Shown piece after piece: positions 16,155-25,737 of a DNA stretch of 32,467 bases (its first letter is position 1; each line of letters begins with the position of its first letter). A program made the position numbers and the translations under genes. Under the pieces are notes generated by a model. It did no database searches. It had not been told where the DNA came from and saw nothing but the letters and a program-made list of their open reading frames with translations. The DNA comes from Desulfamplus sp. (GTDB taxonomy: Bacteria; Desulfobacterota; Desulfobacteria; Desulfobacterales; Desulfobacteraceae), in contig JADFZO010000033.1 of NCBI GenBank assembly GCA_015232465.1, forward strand, positions 1 to 32,467, written 5' to 3'.

Positions 16155-17930
16155 ATGCAAAACAACTATTTTAAGCCTTATATCTCAACTATTTATATCT
16201 TGACCACATATATCATAGTATCCTTTTTTACTGCCAATCTGACCCATGTTGATATTGCCAATGCAGATGATATTTCCCTAAATATAAGCTCTAAAACTAA
16301 ACGGGTTGCTGTATTTGCATTTGATGTTATCTCAAAAGAGGATAACAGCTTTATTGGCAGGGGAATGGGTAAGATGCTTTGCAGCAGAATCGCCTCAGGT
16401 AACATGATCAAGGTTAAATGTCTGGATCGCCTCCCTTCAGACTATGCTCTTGATATGGGCGATCCATCAATGATCTCCAAAATAGCTGGTTTAGCTGAAT
16501 TTAATGGAGTTGACTACATTCTTACTGGCACAGTAACCATTGCTGGAGATAGCGTTAGTAGCGATGCAAGGCTAATTGAGCTTATAAATCCTGAACAGGT
16601 AAAATTTATAAACGCAACTGGTGTTGGCTTAGGAGATGTAATGCAGCAGGCATCTGCAATATCAGAAAAGGTCAAATTGGCTATTACAGGCAAAAGCTCA
16701 GGGGCTGATAATTTAACCAGCAACCAATTTGCAGCCAATACAGATAATATTAATGCAGCAGCCCCAAACAATTTAAGTGCTGGGGCGGTTACCCTACCCA
16801 CAAATAGCCTAAAGGGCGATAGACTTGGAAAAGGGATTTTTTTACCATTCTCTGCTGATTCCAACCTCTTAAATCAAAAATTAGATATGGAGATACGAGG
16901 AGTTGCAACAGCAGATATTGATGGAGATGGCTTATTAGATTTGGCTGTTATGGATAAGCAGAACATATCGTTTTTTAACATCTCTAATAATAAATCAGAC
17001 AGCAACTCAAATAAGATTACACTTATCAAAAAAGCCACCTATGCAGGCAAATATTACAACAGCAACATCGCAATTGACTCAATAGATGCCAATAGCAATG
17101 GCAGAAGCGAGCTTTTTATAACAGCAATTGGAAAAAATAACCATCTTAAATCATACATTATAGAGTTGAACCAAAGAGGTTTTGAGCCAATGCTTGAAGA
17201 TGTGGATTGGTATTTTAGAGCTTTGAGCACTTTTAATAAAAGTGCCAATTATCACAGCAATATAGAGCTGATTGGTCAACAAAGCGGGCATGATGAGACC
17301 TTTTCAGGCAAAATCTACTCACTTAATTTAAGCGGCAATAGAGTTATCAAAAATGGGGAGATAGCAACTCCCAATTTAAATAAAAATTTTAATTTATTTG
17401 GTTTTGCCCAACTATCTGAGGCAACTACAAATAGCCCCAACTCTTTGAGTTCACAAAAGATCGCATGGTTTGACAGATCAGGCTTTCTAAATATAGGAGA
17501 TCCTCAAGGCAAAAAAGAGTGGAAAAGTCCTCAATCTTTTGGATCAACCGCTCTTTTTATTGAAGAGCATAAAGGGGGTGATAATTTAAAAGAGAGGCTT
17601 TATATAAACAGTCGTATAGTTGCAGGAGATATTGATAATGATGGAGTGTGCGAAATTATAACTGTAAATAACTCTGATGTTGCAAAGGGCTATCTTTCAG
17701 GATTTCGTAAATTCAACAAGGGTCAGATTCAGATTATGAAGTGGAGTAATGGCTCAATGGTCGATGTTTGGAGTGGCAGCAGTGTCGCTGGTTACATATC
17801 TGATTTTAATCTTATTGATATTAATAATGATGGCTACCCAGAGCTTATTTACTCTGCTGTTGGCGATAGTGGCTTTATGAACAAATCACACAGCACTATC
17901 TTTGTTGATAAAATTTTAACTTCACAATAA
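16155..17930 (+). CDS. FG-GAP/VCBS-repeat secreted protein, paralogue B
   Basis: 591 residues, same architecture as the divergent gene at 14133-15887. A hydrophobic leader ends near ANA|DD (about 36-38). An N-terminal domain follows (RVAVFAFDVI, then DYILTGTVTIAG), aligning with paralogue A. A low-complexity linker and a propeller with loops ADIDGDG, DANSNG, GDIDNDG and DINNDG come next. Shared landmarks include WYFR, the GYLSxFxxxxKG segment and the final propeller blade. The ribosome-binding site is weak (AAGAGA). A porin gene follows on the same strand after 116 bp, mirroring paralogue A and its porin. Periplasmic or outer-membrane location is likely; the biochemical role is unknown. Confidence 0.75.
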   Translation: MQNNYFKPYISTIYILTTYIIVSFFTANLTHVDIANADDISLNISSKTKRVAVFAFDVISKEDNSFIGRGMGKMLCSRIASGNMIKVKCLDRLPSDYALDMGDPSMISKIAGLAEFNGVDYILTGTVTIAGDSVSSDARLIELINPEQVKFINATGVGLGDVMQQASAISEKVKLAITGKSSGADNLTSNQFAANTDNINAAAPNNLSAGAVTLPTNSLKGDRLGKGIFLPFSADSNLLNQKLDMEIRGVATADIDGDGLLDLAVMDKQNISFFNISNNKSDSNSNKITLIKKATYAGKYYNSNIAIDSIDANSNGRSELFITAIGKNNHLKSYIIELNQRGFEPMLEDVDWYFRALSTFNKSANYHSNIELIGQQSGHDETFSGKIYSLNLSGNRVIKNGEIATPNLNKNFNLFGFAQLSEATTNSPNSLSSQKIAWFDRSGFLNIGDPQGKKEWKSPQSFGSTALFIEEHKGGDNLKERLYINSRIVAGDIDNDGVCEIITVNNSDVAKGYLSGFRKFNKGQIQIMKWSNGSMVDVWSGSSVAGYISDFNLIDINNDGYPELIYSAVGDSGFMNKSHSTIFVDKILTSQ

Positions 17931-18046
17931 ATAGCCATAAAGATTAATGCCCATTATACGTGTAGTGGTTATATCAAAGATTTTACAGTCTAACCAATAT
18001 ACGTTTTTATTAATCAATATTAACAACTTAGAAAAAGGAGAAAAAG

Positions 18047-19675
18047 ATGAAGAAGGTTGTAGTGTTTGCAGTAATGTTCGTTTTTCTAACGGGATTGCCT
18101 ATGGCTGCGTCTGCCCTTGAGGTCGATTTCAGCGGTGAGTTCTATGTTGAGGGGATTCTCAACTCAAATCCCAATATGCTTGATAGCGACAACACAAGCG
18201 ATTACAGACAGATGAGGCTACGTGTTCAGACAGATTTTAGTGTTAGCGATAATTTAAAGCTAACTACACGTTTTGATGCTCTTGAAAAGGTGTTAAGCTC
18301 AAAAGACTCTGCTTTTGATGGAAACGAAGATGATGATAACATCGACTTTGATAGAGCCTATCTAACCTACATCAGCCCAATTGGTATGTTTGAGGTTGGT
18401 AGAATGAAGGGTATTGTTTGGGGTACTACTTTTTGTGATGATGAAGCTGATACAGATAGAATCAAATACACTGTTCCCATTGAGATAGGAGATGGGAAGT
18501 TGTATATGGTAGCTGTTGCTGAAAAAGTAACAGAAAATGACACTATGATAGATGATGATAACGATAAATACTACATAGGCGGAGTCTATAAAACCAACAA
18601 CTACGCGACTGGTCTGCTCTCTGCAATGTATAATTTTAACAAATTTCAAGATCCTGGTCAGAAATTTGCTTCCGATGATCTTTTATCGTCTTATGATTTA
18701 AACGGTGCCTACACATCTTCATATCGCACTTTTATTAAGACAAATGGGCTATCAGATGAGGCTGCATCTTATGCTGCATGGTATGGTGCAAATGCAAAGA
18801 GTGCCTTAACTGCAAAAGGTTATGCTGATGCTGCTGCAAAGTATCAAGCTGCTGGTATGGCTACTGAAGCTGCTGCTGCTGCTCAAGCTGCTGCTGCTGC
18901 AAAAGCAAATATTGCCGCTGATTGGACAAGCGATATGCAGACGACCTCTGTAATGACTATGGGCAATCGTGGACTTACCAACGATGCTAAAGTCTATCTG
19001 CTCGCCCCATTTTTTCAAGGAAAATTTGGTAATTTCAGCCTTGAATCTGAGCTTGACTATGTTTTTGGAACTTTAGAGTATGATAAGAGATACAATGTAA
19101 AAGATACTGATGTAGAGGGATTTGCATATTTTGTTCAAGGTGGTTATGATTACTCTCCATTTGCTTTTCAGGCTGGTTTTGCACACTCATCAGGTGATTC
19201 AAACTACTCTGATGATAAGGTAGAGAGCATGGGTTATGTCTCACCTGGTTTAGATTGGGAAAAGGTATTTATTCTTAATTCAGACTATCATGGCATGAAC
19301 GGCTCACTTGGAAATGGTATTGGTAACCATGTTGGAACTGGTTTTGCAACAGCTTCAACTGCAATGCTTGATGGCTATCAGATGTTTTATGCTGGTGTTG
19401 ATTATGCTGTTACAGATTCCATTACACTTGGTTTTATAGGTGCAATGTCTAAAGCTGATACAGTTCCAGAAGGTTCAGGTTTTGATGATGATCAAGGTTT
19501 TGAGTATGACTTTACATTTACATGGAATATTACTGATAATCTAACATACAAAGCAATTGCAGCATATCTTGATGGCGGAGATTACTGGACAACCCGTGCA
19601 AGCGGTGGTGTTGTTGATCCTACGGTTGATCCTGAAGTGTATGCTCTGTACCATAGATTGACATTAACTTTTTAA
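18047..19675 (+). CDS. Outer-membrane porin-like protein with Ala-rich insertion
   Basis: 542 residues. The signal peptide MKKVVVFAVMFVFLTGLPMAASA is followed by strands such as VDFSGEFYVEG and DYRQMRLRVQTDFSVSDNLKL, then IDFDRAYLTYI and a terminal YHRLTLTF. The N-terminal half and the C-terminal Phe follow the same plan as the porin at 12644-13855, so the two are probably distant paralogues. AAGGAG (18035-18040) lies 6 nt before the ATG. Residues of about 235-295 form an alanine-rich, probably helical insert, unusual in a barrel; part of it is a GCT trinucleotide run. A hairpin terminator follows the stop. The transported solute is unknown. Confidence 0.8.
   Translation: MKKVVVFAVMFVFLTGLPMAASALEVDFSGEFYVEGILNSNPNMLDSDNTSDYRQMRLRVQTDFSVSDNLKLTTRFDALEKVLSSKDSAFDGNEDDDNIDFDRAYLTYISPIGMFEVGRMKGIVWGTTFCDDEADTDRIKYTVPIEIGDGKLYMVAVAEKVTENDTMIDDDNDKYYIGGVYKTNNYATGLLSAMYNFNKFQDPGQKFASDDLLSSYDLNGAYTSSYRTFIKTNGLSDEAASYAAWYGANAKSALTAKGYADAAAKYQAAGMATEAAAAAQAAAAAKANIAADWTSDMQTTSVMTMGNRGLTNDAKVYLLAPFFQGKFGNFSLESELDYVFGTLEYDKRYNVKDTDVEGFAYFVQGGYDYSPFAFQAGFAHSSGDSNYSDDKVESMGYVSPGLDWEKVFILNSDYHGMNGSLGNGIGNHVGTGFATASTAMLDGYQMFYAGVDYAVTDSITLGFIGAMSKADTVPEGSGFDDDQGFEYDFTFTWNITDNLTYKAIAAYLDGGDYWTTRASGGVVDPTVDPEVYALYHRLTLTF
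18869..18901 (+). repeat. GCT trinucleotide microsatellite inside porin gene
   Basis: Five GCT codons (18869-18883), one CAA, then four GCT and one GCA (18887-18901) encode AAAAA-Q-AAAAA. Slippage here would change length by whole codons without breaking the frame. Confidence 0.85.
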
Positions 19676-19724
19676 TACGAGTTTAAAGTTTATTTAATTT
19701 TTATAAATTCAATTCAGTGTTTAG

Positions 19725-19754
19725 AGGGGTGTAGTTTGCTACACCCCTTTTTTA
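19725..19754 (+). terminator. Rho-independent terminator after porin
   Basis: AGGGGTGTAG (19725-19734) pairs over 10 bp with CTACACCCCT (19739-19748) around TTTG and is followed by a T-run. It lies 50 bp after the porin stop and just before the convergent end of the efflux operon at 19762. Confidence 0.93.
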
Positions 19755-19761
19755 TTACAGA

Positions 19762-21198
19762 TCAATTAACGCCACCACCAAGCACAGCATAAAGTGTTAC
19801 CTGATTAACAGCCTTTGCAAGTCTTAAACTGACAAGCCCTTGCTTTGCTGAATAGAGTGAACGGTGTGCATCTAAGACACTAAGATAGCTATCTATACCC
19901 TTTTTGTATCGCTCTTCTGAAAGTCTGTATGTCTCTGATGCAGCCTCTACTAAAGATATATGTGCATCTATCTGCTCATCTATCGTCCCCTTTACTGCAA
20001 GGTTATCAGCCACCTCTTTAAAAGCTGTCTGAATGCTCTTTTCATACTGGGTAAGTGCAATCTCTCGTTCTGCTTTGCTTACTCTAAATGCTGCCCATGT
20101 GCGAGCATCAAAAATTGGCACAGAAACTTTTGGTATAAAGCTCCATGTAGAAGCACCAGAGCCAAAAAGCCCTGATAAATCATCACTTGCTGTTCCAAAT
20201 GAGGTTGTAAGAGAGATTCGGGGAAAAAATGCTGCCCTTGCTGCACCAATATAGGCATAAGCACCTTTAAGCCTGTGCTCTGCCCCTATAATATCAGGAC
20301 GATTAAAAAGCACTTCAGATGATATCCCCCCTGTAAAAATCTCTTTAGGCGAAGTTATGCTGCTAAGCTCACTGGGCAGTAGAGATTCTGGAACAAAAGA
20401 GCCAGCAAGGAGATTTAAAGCGTTCATATCTTGAGCTACCAACTGCTTAAATCGAGCAACATCTTCGCGAGCCATATAGAGAGGAGTTTGAGCGCGTCTA
20501 AGATCAAGTTTTGTAATAATTCCAACCTCATGCTGCTTTTCAATCAACTTATAGGCTGCCTGCTGATTGGCAAGGGTTGACTTTGCAATCTCAAGATTCT
20601 CCTTATCAGCTGCAAGTGTAAGATATGCCCTGCTAATGGCAGAAATTAGCGATATTTGTGCAGCCTGTTTTGCCTCTTCTGTGGCAAGGTAATCTTCAAG
20701 AGCCTGATCTTTAAGGCTTCTGATACGTCCAAACAGATCAAGCTCCCACGATGCAACACCAAGAGTTAATCCATACTGCTCTTTTGTCCTTGAAGAACCA
20801 GCAGTTATAAGATCAGATGAGCTTTGCTGTTTACCCCCTTCAAATGTGCTGGTTGCAACTGGAAAAAGCTCTGCTTGCTGGATTCCGTAAATTGCTCGGA
20901 CTTTCTCCACATTTAACGCTGCAAGCCTTAAATCGCGATTGTTTTTTAATGCAATATCAATTGTTGACTGAAGATTTTTATCAGTAAAGAACTCCTGCCA
21001 CCTTAGATTTTTGACATCTGCTCCTGAACCATCTGCTTTGCTCTGGTCGTTGATCTGGTAAGCATCTCCTTTTGGAAAATCTTTAGGAATGGGTGATTTG
21101 GGCTTTACATAGTCAGGTGCTAAAGAGCAGCCTGATAAAACGGCTAATGTTGCAAAAATTAGCAATACTTTAACACGCCAAAAAGATTGTCTATTCAT
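19762..21198 (-). CDS. RND efflux outer-membrane factor lipoprotein (OprM/NodT family)
   Basis: TolC-like trimeric channel subunit, 478 residues. The lipobox LSGC places the acylated cysteine at C24, followed by SLAPDYVKP, a hallmark of the OprM/NodT group. The body carries two outer-membrane efflux repeats with long helices, for example the NNRDLRLAALNVEKVRAIYGI and YKKGIDSYLSVLDA segments. AAGG stands 6 nt upstream of the ATG. It is the last gene of a minus-strand operon, 27 bp after the permease gene, and would complete the pump across the outer membrane. Confidence 0.95.
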   Translation of the reverse strand: MNRQSFWRVKVLLIFATLAVLSGCSLAPDYVKPKSPIPKDFPKGDAYQINDQSKADGSGADVKNLRWQEFFTDKNLQSTIDIALKNNRDLRLAALNVEKVRAIYGIQQAELFPVATSTFEGGKQQSSSDLITAGSSRTKEQYGLTLGVASWELDLFGRIRSLKDQALEDYLATEEAKQAAQISLISAISRAYLTLAADKENLEIAKSTLANQQAAYKLIEKQHEVGIITKLDLRRAQTPLYMAREDVARFKQLVAQDMNALNLLAGSFVPESLLPSELSSITSPKEIFTGGISSEVLFNRPDIIGAEHRLKGAYAYIGAARAAFFPRISLTTSFGTASDDLSGLFGSGASTWSFIPKVSVPIFDARTWAAFRVSKAEREIALTQYEKSIQTAFKEVADNLAVKGTIDEQIDAHISLVEAASETYRLSEERYKKGIDSYLSVLDAHRSLYSAKQGLVSLRLAKAVNQVTLYAVLGGGVN

Positions 21199-21225
21199 AA
21201 TTAACCTTTTATAAAAAATTATCAG

Positions 21226-24200
21226 TTATATTTGTGCTTTTTTACTGCCAAACATCTTTGTTACTATAACAAAAAAGAGCGGTATAAAAATAAGGTCAAT
21301 AAATGTTGCAGAGAGCATTCCACCAGCAACAGCAGTTCCAATTGCATTTTGTGCCCCAGCACCAGCACCAACTGCAATTGCAAGAGGCAGAACACCAAAG
21401 AAAAACGCCATAGATGTCATAATTACTGGTCTAAATCTGGTTTTGACAGCCCCAAGTGTTGCATCAATAAGCCCCATACCTTGTGCCATACGCTCTTGTA
21501 TAAACTGAATAATCAAAATAGCATTTTTGGTTGAAAGTCCAAGTGTTGTGAGAAATCCAATCTGAAAATAGACATCATTTGGAAAGCCCCGTAAATGTGT
21601 AGCAAGAACAGCTCCAAACACGCCCAAAGGCAACATAAGCATATTAACAAAAGGTATTGTCCAGCTCTCGTATAGTGCTGCAACGCAAAGAAAAATCACA
21701 AGTATTGAAAAGGCATATAAAATAGGAGCTTGAGAGCCAGCCATTCGCTCTTGATAAGATAAGCCTGTCCAGTCAAATCCAATTCCTTGAGGCAGCTTTG
21801 ATGCAAGCTCCTCCATAGCCTGCATAGCCTCACCAGAGCTTCTACCAGGAGATGGTTCTCCCCATATATTTACTGATGGGAATGCGTTGAACCTCTCCAA
21901 TTTAGGAGAGCCGTAGCTCCAATGACCACTTGCAAATGATGAAAATGGCACCATCTTGCCAATACTATTTCTAACATAGAGTCTATTTAAATCCTCTGGC
22001 GACATTCGATATGGTGCATCTGCCTGAACAAAGACCCTCTTGACTCGACCAGCCTGAATAAAGTCATTTACATAAGCACTTCCAAATGCTGCTGCTATGG
22101 TGTTGTGAATCGAAGAGATAGGAACGCCAAGTGCTCCAGCCTTTTGCCAATCTATATCAATTCTGTATTGTGGAACAGCCTCCATGCCGTTTGGTCTTAC
22201 CCTTACAAGCCTCTCATCTTTTGAAGCCATTCCAAGCAGTTGATTGCGTGCATTTATAAGCTCAATATGTCCAATGCCTCCACGATCAAGCAACTGAAAA
22301 TCAAATCCAGTTGCATTTCCAAGCTCTATAACTGAAGGGGGAGGAAATGCAAATGCCATTGCATTGCGAATCTGAGATAATACCCTCATTGCCCTTCCAG
22401 CAACCGCCTTGACTTTAAGATCAGCTCTTTGACGCATCTGCCAATCTCTAAGTTTAACAAATCCCAAACCCATATTTTGACCCTGACCGCTAAAACTTAT
22501 ACCAGATATTGCCATAAAAGACTCTACTGCCTCTGATTCTGTTGTAACAAAATGGTCTTTTATCTGCCTCATAACAGCTTTGGTCTGCTCTAATGTTGAG
22601 CCTGCTGGAAGTATTGCTTGGACAAACATAATTCCTTGATCTTCATCTGGAAGATAGGCAGTTGGCATCTTTTGAAATAGATAACCCACTGATATTACAA
22701 TGATTATAAATAGTAGAACATACCTAAGACTTTTTGCAATTGCGTGTTTAATGAGCTTTACATACATATCTCTTATGCGAAAAAAAACTCTATCAAATAG
22801 CCTAAAAAATGGTCTTAAAAAAAAGATAGCATTATCTGATGGCTCATGCCCTTTTGCTATTGGTTTTAAAAATGATGCACAAAGAACAGGGGTTAAAATA
22901 AGTGCAACAACAACTGACAAAAGCATTGAAGATGCAATGGTTATTGAAAATTGGCGATAAATTACACCCGTTGAGCCAGGGAAAAAAGCCATTGGGGCAA
23001 AGACAGCAGCAAGCACAACTCCAATACCAATTAGAGCACTTGTGATCTCCTCCATTGATTTTGCAGCAGCAGCATAGGGGCTAAGACCCTCTTCTGCCAT
23101 GAGCCTTTCAGTATTTTCAACAACAACAATAGCATCATCAACAAGAAGACCAATTGACAGAACCATAGCAAACATCGTGAGCATGTTTATAGAGAATCCA
23201 AACAGCCCCAAAGCTGCAAATGTGCCCAAGATTACTACTGGAACTGCAATTGTTGGGATCAAAGTTGCCCTCATGTTACCCATAAAAAGATACATGATAA
23301 CAAATACTAAAAAGATAGCCTCAAAAAGTGTCTTTATAACCCCCTTGATTGCCACTTTTGTAAATGGCGTGGTGTCATAGGGGTAGATAACCTTCATACC
23401 AGGTGGGAAATACCTGCTCATCTCTTCTAATTTTGCCTTGACAGCATCTGCTGTTTTTAAGGCATTTGCACCAGCAGCGTTTCTGATTGCCATTGCTGCT
23501 GCTGGCTTATCAATATAGTAGGCTTCAACATCATAACGCTCTGTTCCAAGCTCTGTGCGTCCAACATCTTTTACTCGAACAACTGAGCCGTCAGTGTTGG
23601 TTCTAAGGGGGATAGATGCAAACTCCTCAGGCGTTTGCAAAAGATGCTGGATAACAATTGATGCGTTTAACCTTTGACCATCTTCTGCTGGAGATGCTCC
23701 AAATTGACCAGCAGAGACCTCAACATTATAGTTTCTAAGTGCAACAACAACATCTTCAATGGTTAGATGGTAATTTGTTAATTTATCTGGATCAAGCCAG
23801 ATACGCATTGCATATTGAGTTCCAAAACTTTCAACCTCCCCAACACCAGGAACACGAGATAGAATCTTTTCAAGGTTAGATTGGGCGTAATTTCGCAGAT
23901 CATTTCCATCCATGCTCCCATCTTCTGAAATCAATCCCACAATAATCAGGTAGTTTCTTGTAGATTTACTCACCTTTACCCCTTGACGCTGAACAACATC
24001 AGGCAGACTTGCCATTGCAAGCTGGAGCTTATTTTGCACTTTTGACCATGCAATATCAGGATCAGTGCCGGGTGCAAATGTAAGCTCAAGGCGAACAGCA
24101 CCAGAAGAGGAGCTGTTTGCAGATAGATAGAGCATATCATCAAGACCAGTCATCTTCTGCTCAATAATTTGGGCTACAGTATTTTCAACAGTCTCAGCAG

Positions 24201-24360
24201 ATGCACCAGGATAGAAGGCGTCAATTGAGATTGAAGGCGGGGCAATTGGCGGATATTGCGATACAGGCAGATTGTAGATTGCAAGACCTCCAGCAAGCAT
24301 CAAAATTATTGCAATAACCCACGCAAAAACAGGGCGTTTTAGGAAAAATTTTGAGAGCAT
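21226..24360 (-). CDS. RND multidrug efflux permease (AcrB/MexB, HAE1 type)
   Basis: Inner-membrane drug/proton antiporter, 1044 residues, standard HAE1 length. It begins MLSKFFLKRPVFAWVIAI, typical of AcrB relatives. The TM4 pair is D408-D409 in GLLVDDAIVVVENTERLM, and the TM10 lysine is K945 in LSTKNAILIIQF, so the whole proton relay is present. Two large porter/docking regions lie between the helix sets. Its ATG overlaps the adaptor stop by one base, with GGAGG 7 nt upstream. Substrates cannot be told from sequence. No TetR or MarR regulator gene lies next to it. Confidence 0.96.
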   Translation of the reverse strand: MLSKFFLKRPVFAWVIAIILMLAGGLAIYNLPVSQYPPIAPPSISIDAFYPGASAETVENTVAQIIEQKMTGLDDMLYLSANSSSSGAVRLELTFAPGTDPDIAWSKVQNKLQLAMASLPDVVQRQGVKVSKSTRNYLIIVGLISEDGSMDGNDLRNYAQSNLEKILSRVPGVGEVESFGTQYAMRIWLDPDKLTNYHLTIEDVVVALRNYNVEVSAGQFGASPAEDGQRLNASIVIQHLLQTPEEFASIPLRTNTDGSVVRVKDVGRTELGTERYDVEAYYIDKPAAAMAIRNAAGANALKTADAVKAKLEEMSRYFPPGMKVIYPYDTTPFTKVAIKGVIKTLFEAIFLVFVIMYLFMGNMRATLIPTIAVPVVILGTFAALGLFGFSINMLTMFAMVLSIGLLVDDAIVVVENTERLMAEEGLSPYAAAAKSMEEITSALIGIGVVLAAVFAPMAFFPGSTGVIYRQFSITIASSMLLSVVVALILTPVLCASFLKPIAKGHEPSDNAIFFLRPFFRLFDRVFFRIRDMYVKLIKHAIAKSLRYVLLFIIIVISVGYLFQKMPTAYLPDEDQGIMFVQAILPAGSTLEQTKAVMRQIKDHFVTTESEAVESFMAISGISFSGQGQNMGLGFVKLRDWQMRQRADLKVKAVAGRAMRVLSQIRNAMAFAFPPPSVIELGNATGFDFQLLDRGGIGHIELINARNQLLGMASKDERLVRVRPNGMEAVPQYRIDIDWQKAGALGVPISSIHNTIAAAFGSAYVNDFIQAGRVKRVFVQADAPYRMSPEDLNRLYVRNSIGKMVPFSSFASGHWSYGSPKLERFNAFPSVNIWGEPSPGRSSGEAMQAMEELASKLPQGIGFDWTGLSYQERMAGSQAPILYAFSILVIFLCVAALYESWTIPFVNMLMLPLGVFGAVLATHLRGFPNDVYFQIGFLTTLGLSTKNAILIIQFIQERMAQGMGLIDATLGAVKTRFRPVIMTSMAFFFGVLPLAIAVGAGAGAQNAIGTAVAGGMLSATFIDLIFIPLFFVIVTKMFGSKKAQI

Positions 24361-25706
24361 TATTTAGCCTCCTCAAAAGGAATATCTTTAACCTCTGCTC
24401 CAGCCCTTACCCTGTGCATACCTTCAACAATTAGCTTATCACCCTGTGAGAGCCCTGATGAGACCAACCACTGATTGCCAACTGCTCTATCAAGGGTAAG
24501 GCTACGCTGCTGAACCTTTTTCTTATCATCAACTATCAGTGCCACTGGATTTCCCTTAAAATCGCGAGATACACCCTGCTGCGGAATTAAAATAGCCTGC
24601 TTATTAACCCCCTCCTTAATGGTTGTCTTTACAAACATTCCGGGCAATAGAAGATCATCTGGATTTGGAAATATAATTCGTAAAGTAACAGAGCCAGTTG
24701 TCGGGTCCACTGTAACATCGCTAAACTGCAATTTGCCCTCATGCTGATATTGCATATTTTCGCCAAATATAAGCCCAACTTTGTCGTGGTTGCTCTTATC
24801 TCTATCAAGACGACCATCTTCAAGCCGAGTTCTAAGATTCAATAGCTCATTTGTTGATTGAGGAACATCAACGTAAATAGGGTCAATCTGTTGAATAGTT
24901 GTTAAGGCAACTGGTTGATATGCAGTAACAATAGCCCCTTCAGTTACGCTGGATATGCCGATATGTCCCGATATAGGAGCATTTATTCGGGTGTAAGCCA
25001 AATTTATTCGTGCTGTCTCTAACGCAGCTTCTGCCTGCTCAATTGAGGCTTCTGCAACTGCAACAGCCTGCTGATCACTGTTTAGTTGAGCCTCAGCAGC
25101 CTGAAGCATCGCTTCTGCAACTTTCACCTCTGTCTCTGCCTGATCACGCTGGCTTGTAGAGATTGCCCTCTCTTTAAAAGCCTCTTTAAACCGCTCTAAG
25201 TTTGTTTTAGCAAGTTCAAGTGTTGCCTTTTTTTGTGCTATTACAGCACGGCTTGCCCCTATTGCTGCCTTTGCCCTTTCAGCCCCTTTTTTAGATGCAG
25301 TAAGATTAGCCTTAGCATTGTTTAGAGCTGATTCAAACGGCGTTGGATCAATTCTGTATAGCTCTTGACCAGCTTTCACAGTTGAGCCTTCTGTAAAGAG
25401 CCGTTTTAGAATAAGCCCGCTTACCTGCGGACGAATTTCAGCAATGCGAAAAGGAGAAGTGCGACCCGGAAGTTCAGTTTTTAAAGTTATCTCTTGCAAT
25501 TCAACAGTTACTGTCGAAACCTCTGGAATCATAGCTTGTTGCTGCTGTTGCGGTTGAGAAGATTTTTTCCTATCTTCGCACCCTGTAAAGCCTGTAAGCA
25601 TAGCCAAAGCCAAAACCATACTAAAAATAACACTTAAAACTGCACCCCATTTTGAAAATATACTCAATTTAAAAACCTCTCTTTTTTCAAAAAAATTATT
25701 TTGCAT
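24360..25706 (-). CDS. RND efflux periplasmic adaptor lipoprotein (AcrA type)
   Basis: Membrane-fusion protein joining the permease to the outer-membrane channel; 448 residues from the ATG at 25706, chosen because GGAGG stands 7 nt upstream. A longer frame to 25748 would overlap the preceding gene. A signal peptide ends in a lipobox-like FTGC, followed by a Gln-rich linker. Next come a split lipoyl half (RPQVSGLILKRLFTEGSTVKAGQ), a coiled-coil hairpin rich in Ala and Glu (about 120-215), the second lipoyl half (INAPISGHIG) and a beta-barrel domain. It overlaps the permease gene by one base. Confidence 0.94.
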   Translation of the reverse strand: MQNNFFEKREVFKLSIFSKWGAVLSVIFSMVLALAMLTGFTGCEDRKKSSQPQQQQQAMIPEVSTVTVELQEITLKTELPGRTSPFRIAEIRPQVSGLILKRLFTEGSTVKAGQELYRIDPTPFESALNNAKANLTASKKGAERAKAAIGASRAVIAQKKATLELAKTNLERFKEAFKERAISTSQRDQAETEVKVAEAMLQAAEAQLNSDQQAVAVAEASIEQAEAALETARINLAYTRINAPISGHIGISSVTEGAIVTAYQPVALTTIQQIDPIYVDVPQSTNELLNLRTRLEDGRLDRDKSNHDKVGLIFGENMQYQHEGKLQFSDVTVDPTTGSVTLRIIFPNPDDLLLPGMFVKTTIKEGVNKQAILIPQQGVSRDFKGNPVALIVDDKKKVQQRSLTLDRAVGNQWLVSSGLSQGDKLIVEGMHRVRAGAEVKDIPFEEAK

Positions 25707-25737
25707 GAAAAATCCTCCAAATACTAAAAAAAGATCA

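Noticed and set aside
17905-17933. TTGATA-17-TAAATA promoter for the plus-strand porin
   Set aside because: The -10 matches only three of six positions and it lies over the end of the upstream gene in AT-rich sequence; not distinguishable from chance.
18841-18905. Repeats in the porin gene as a CRISPR or VNTR array
   Set aside because: It is a coding GCT run without spacers or repeat-spacer periodicity.
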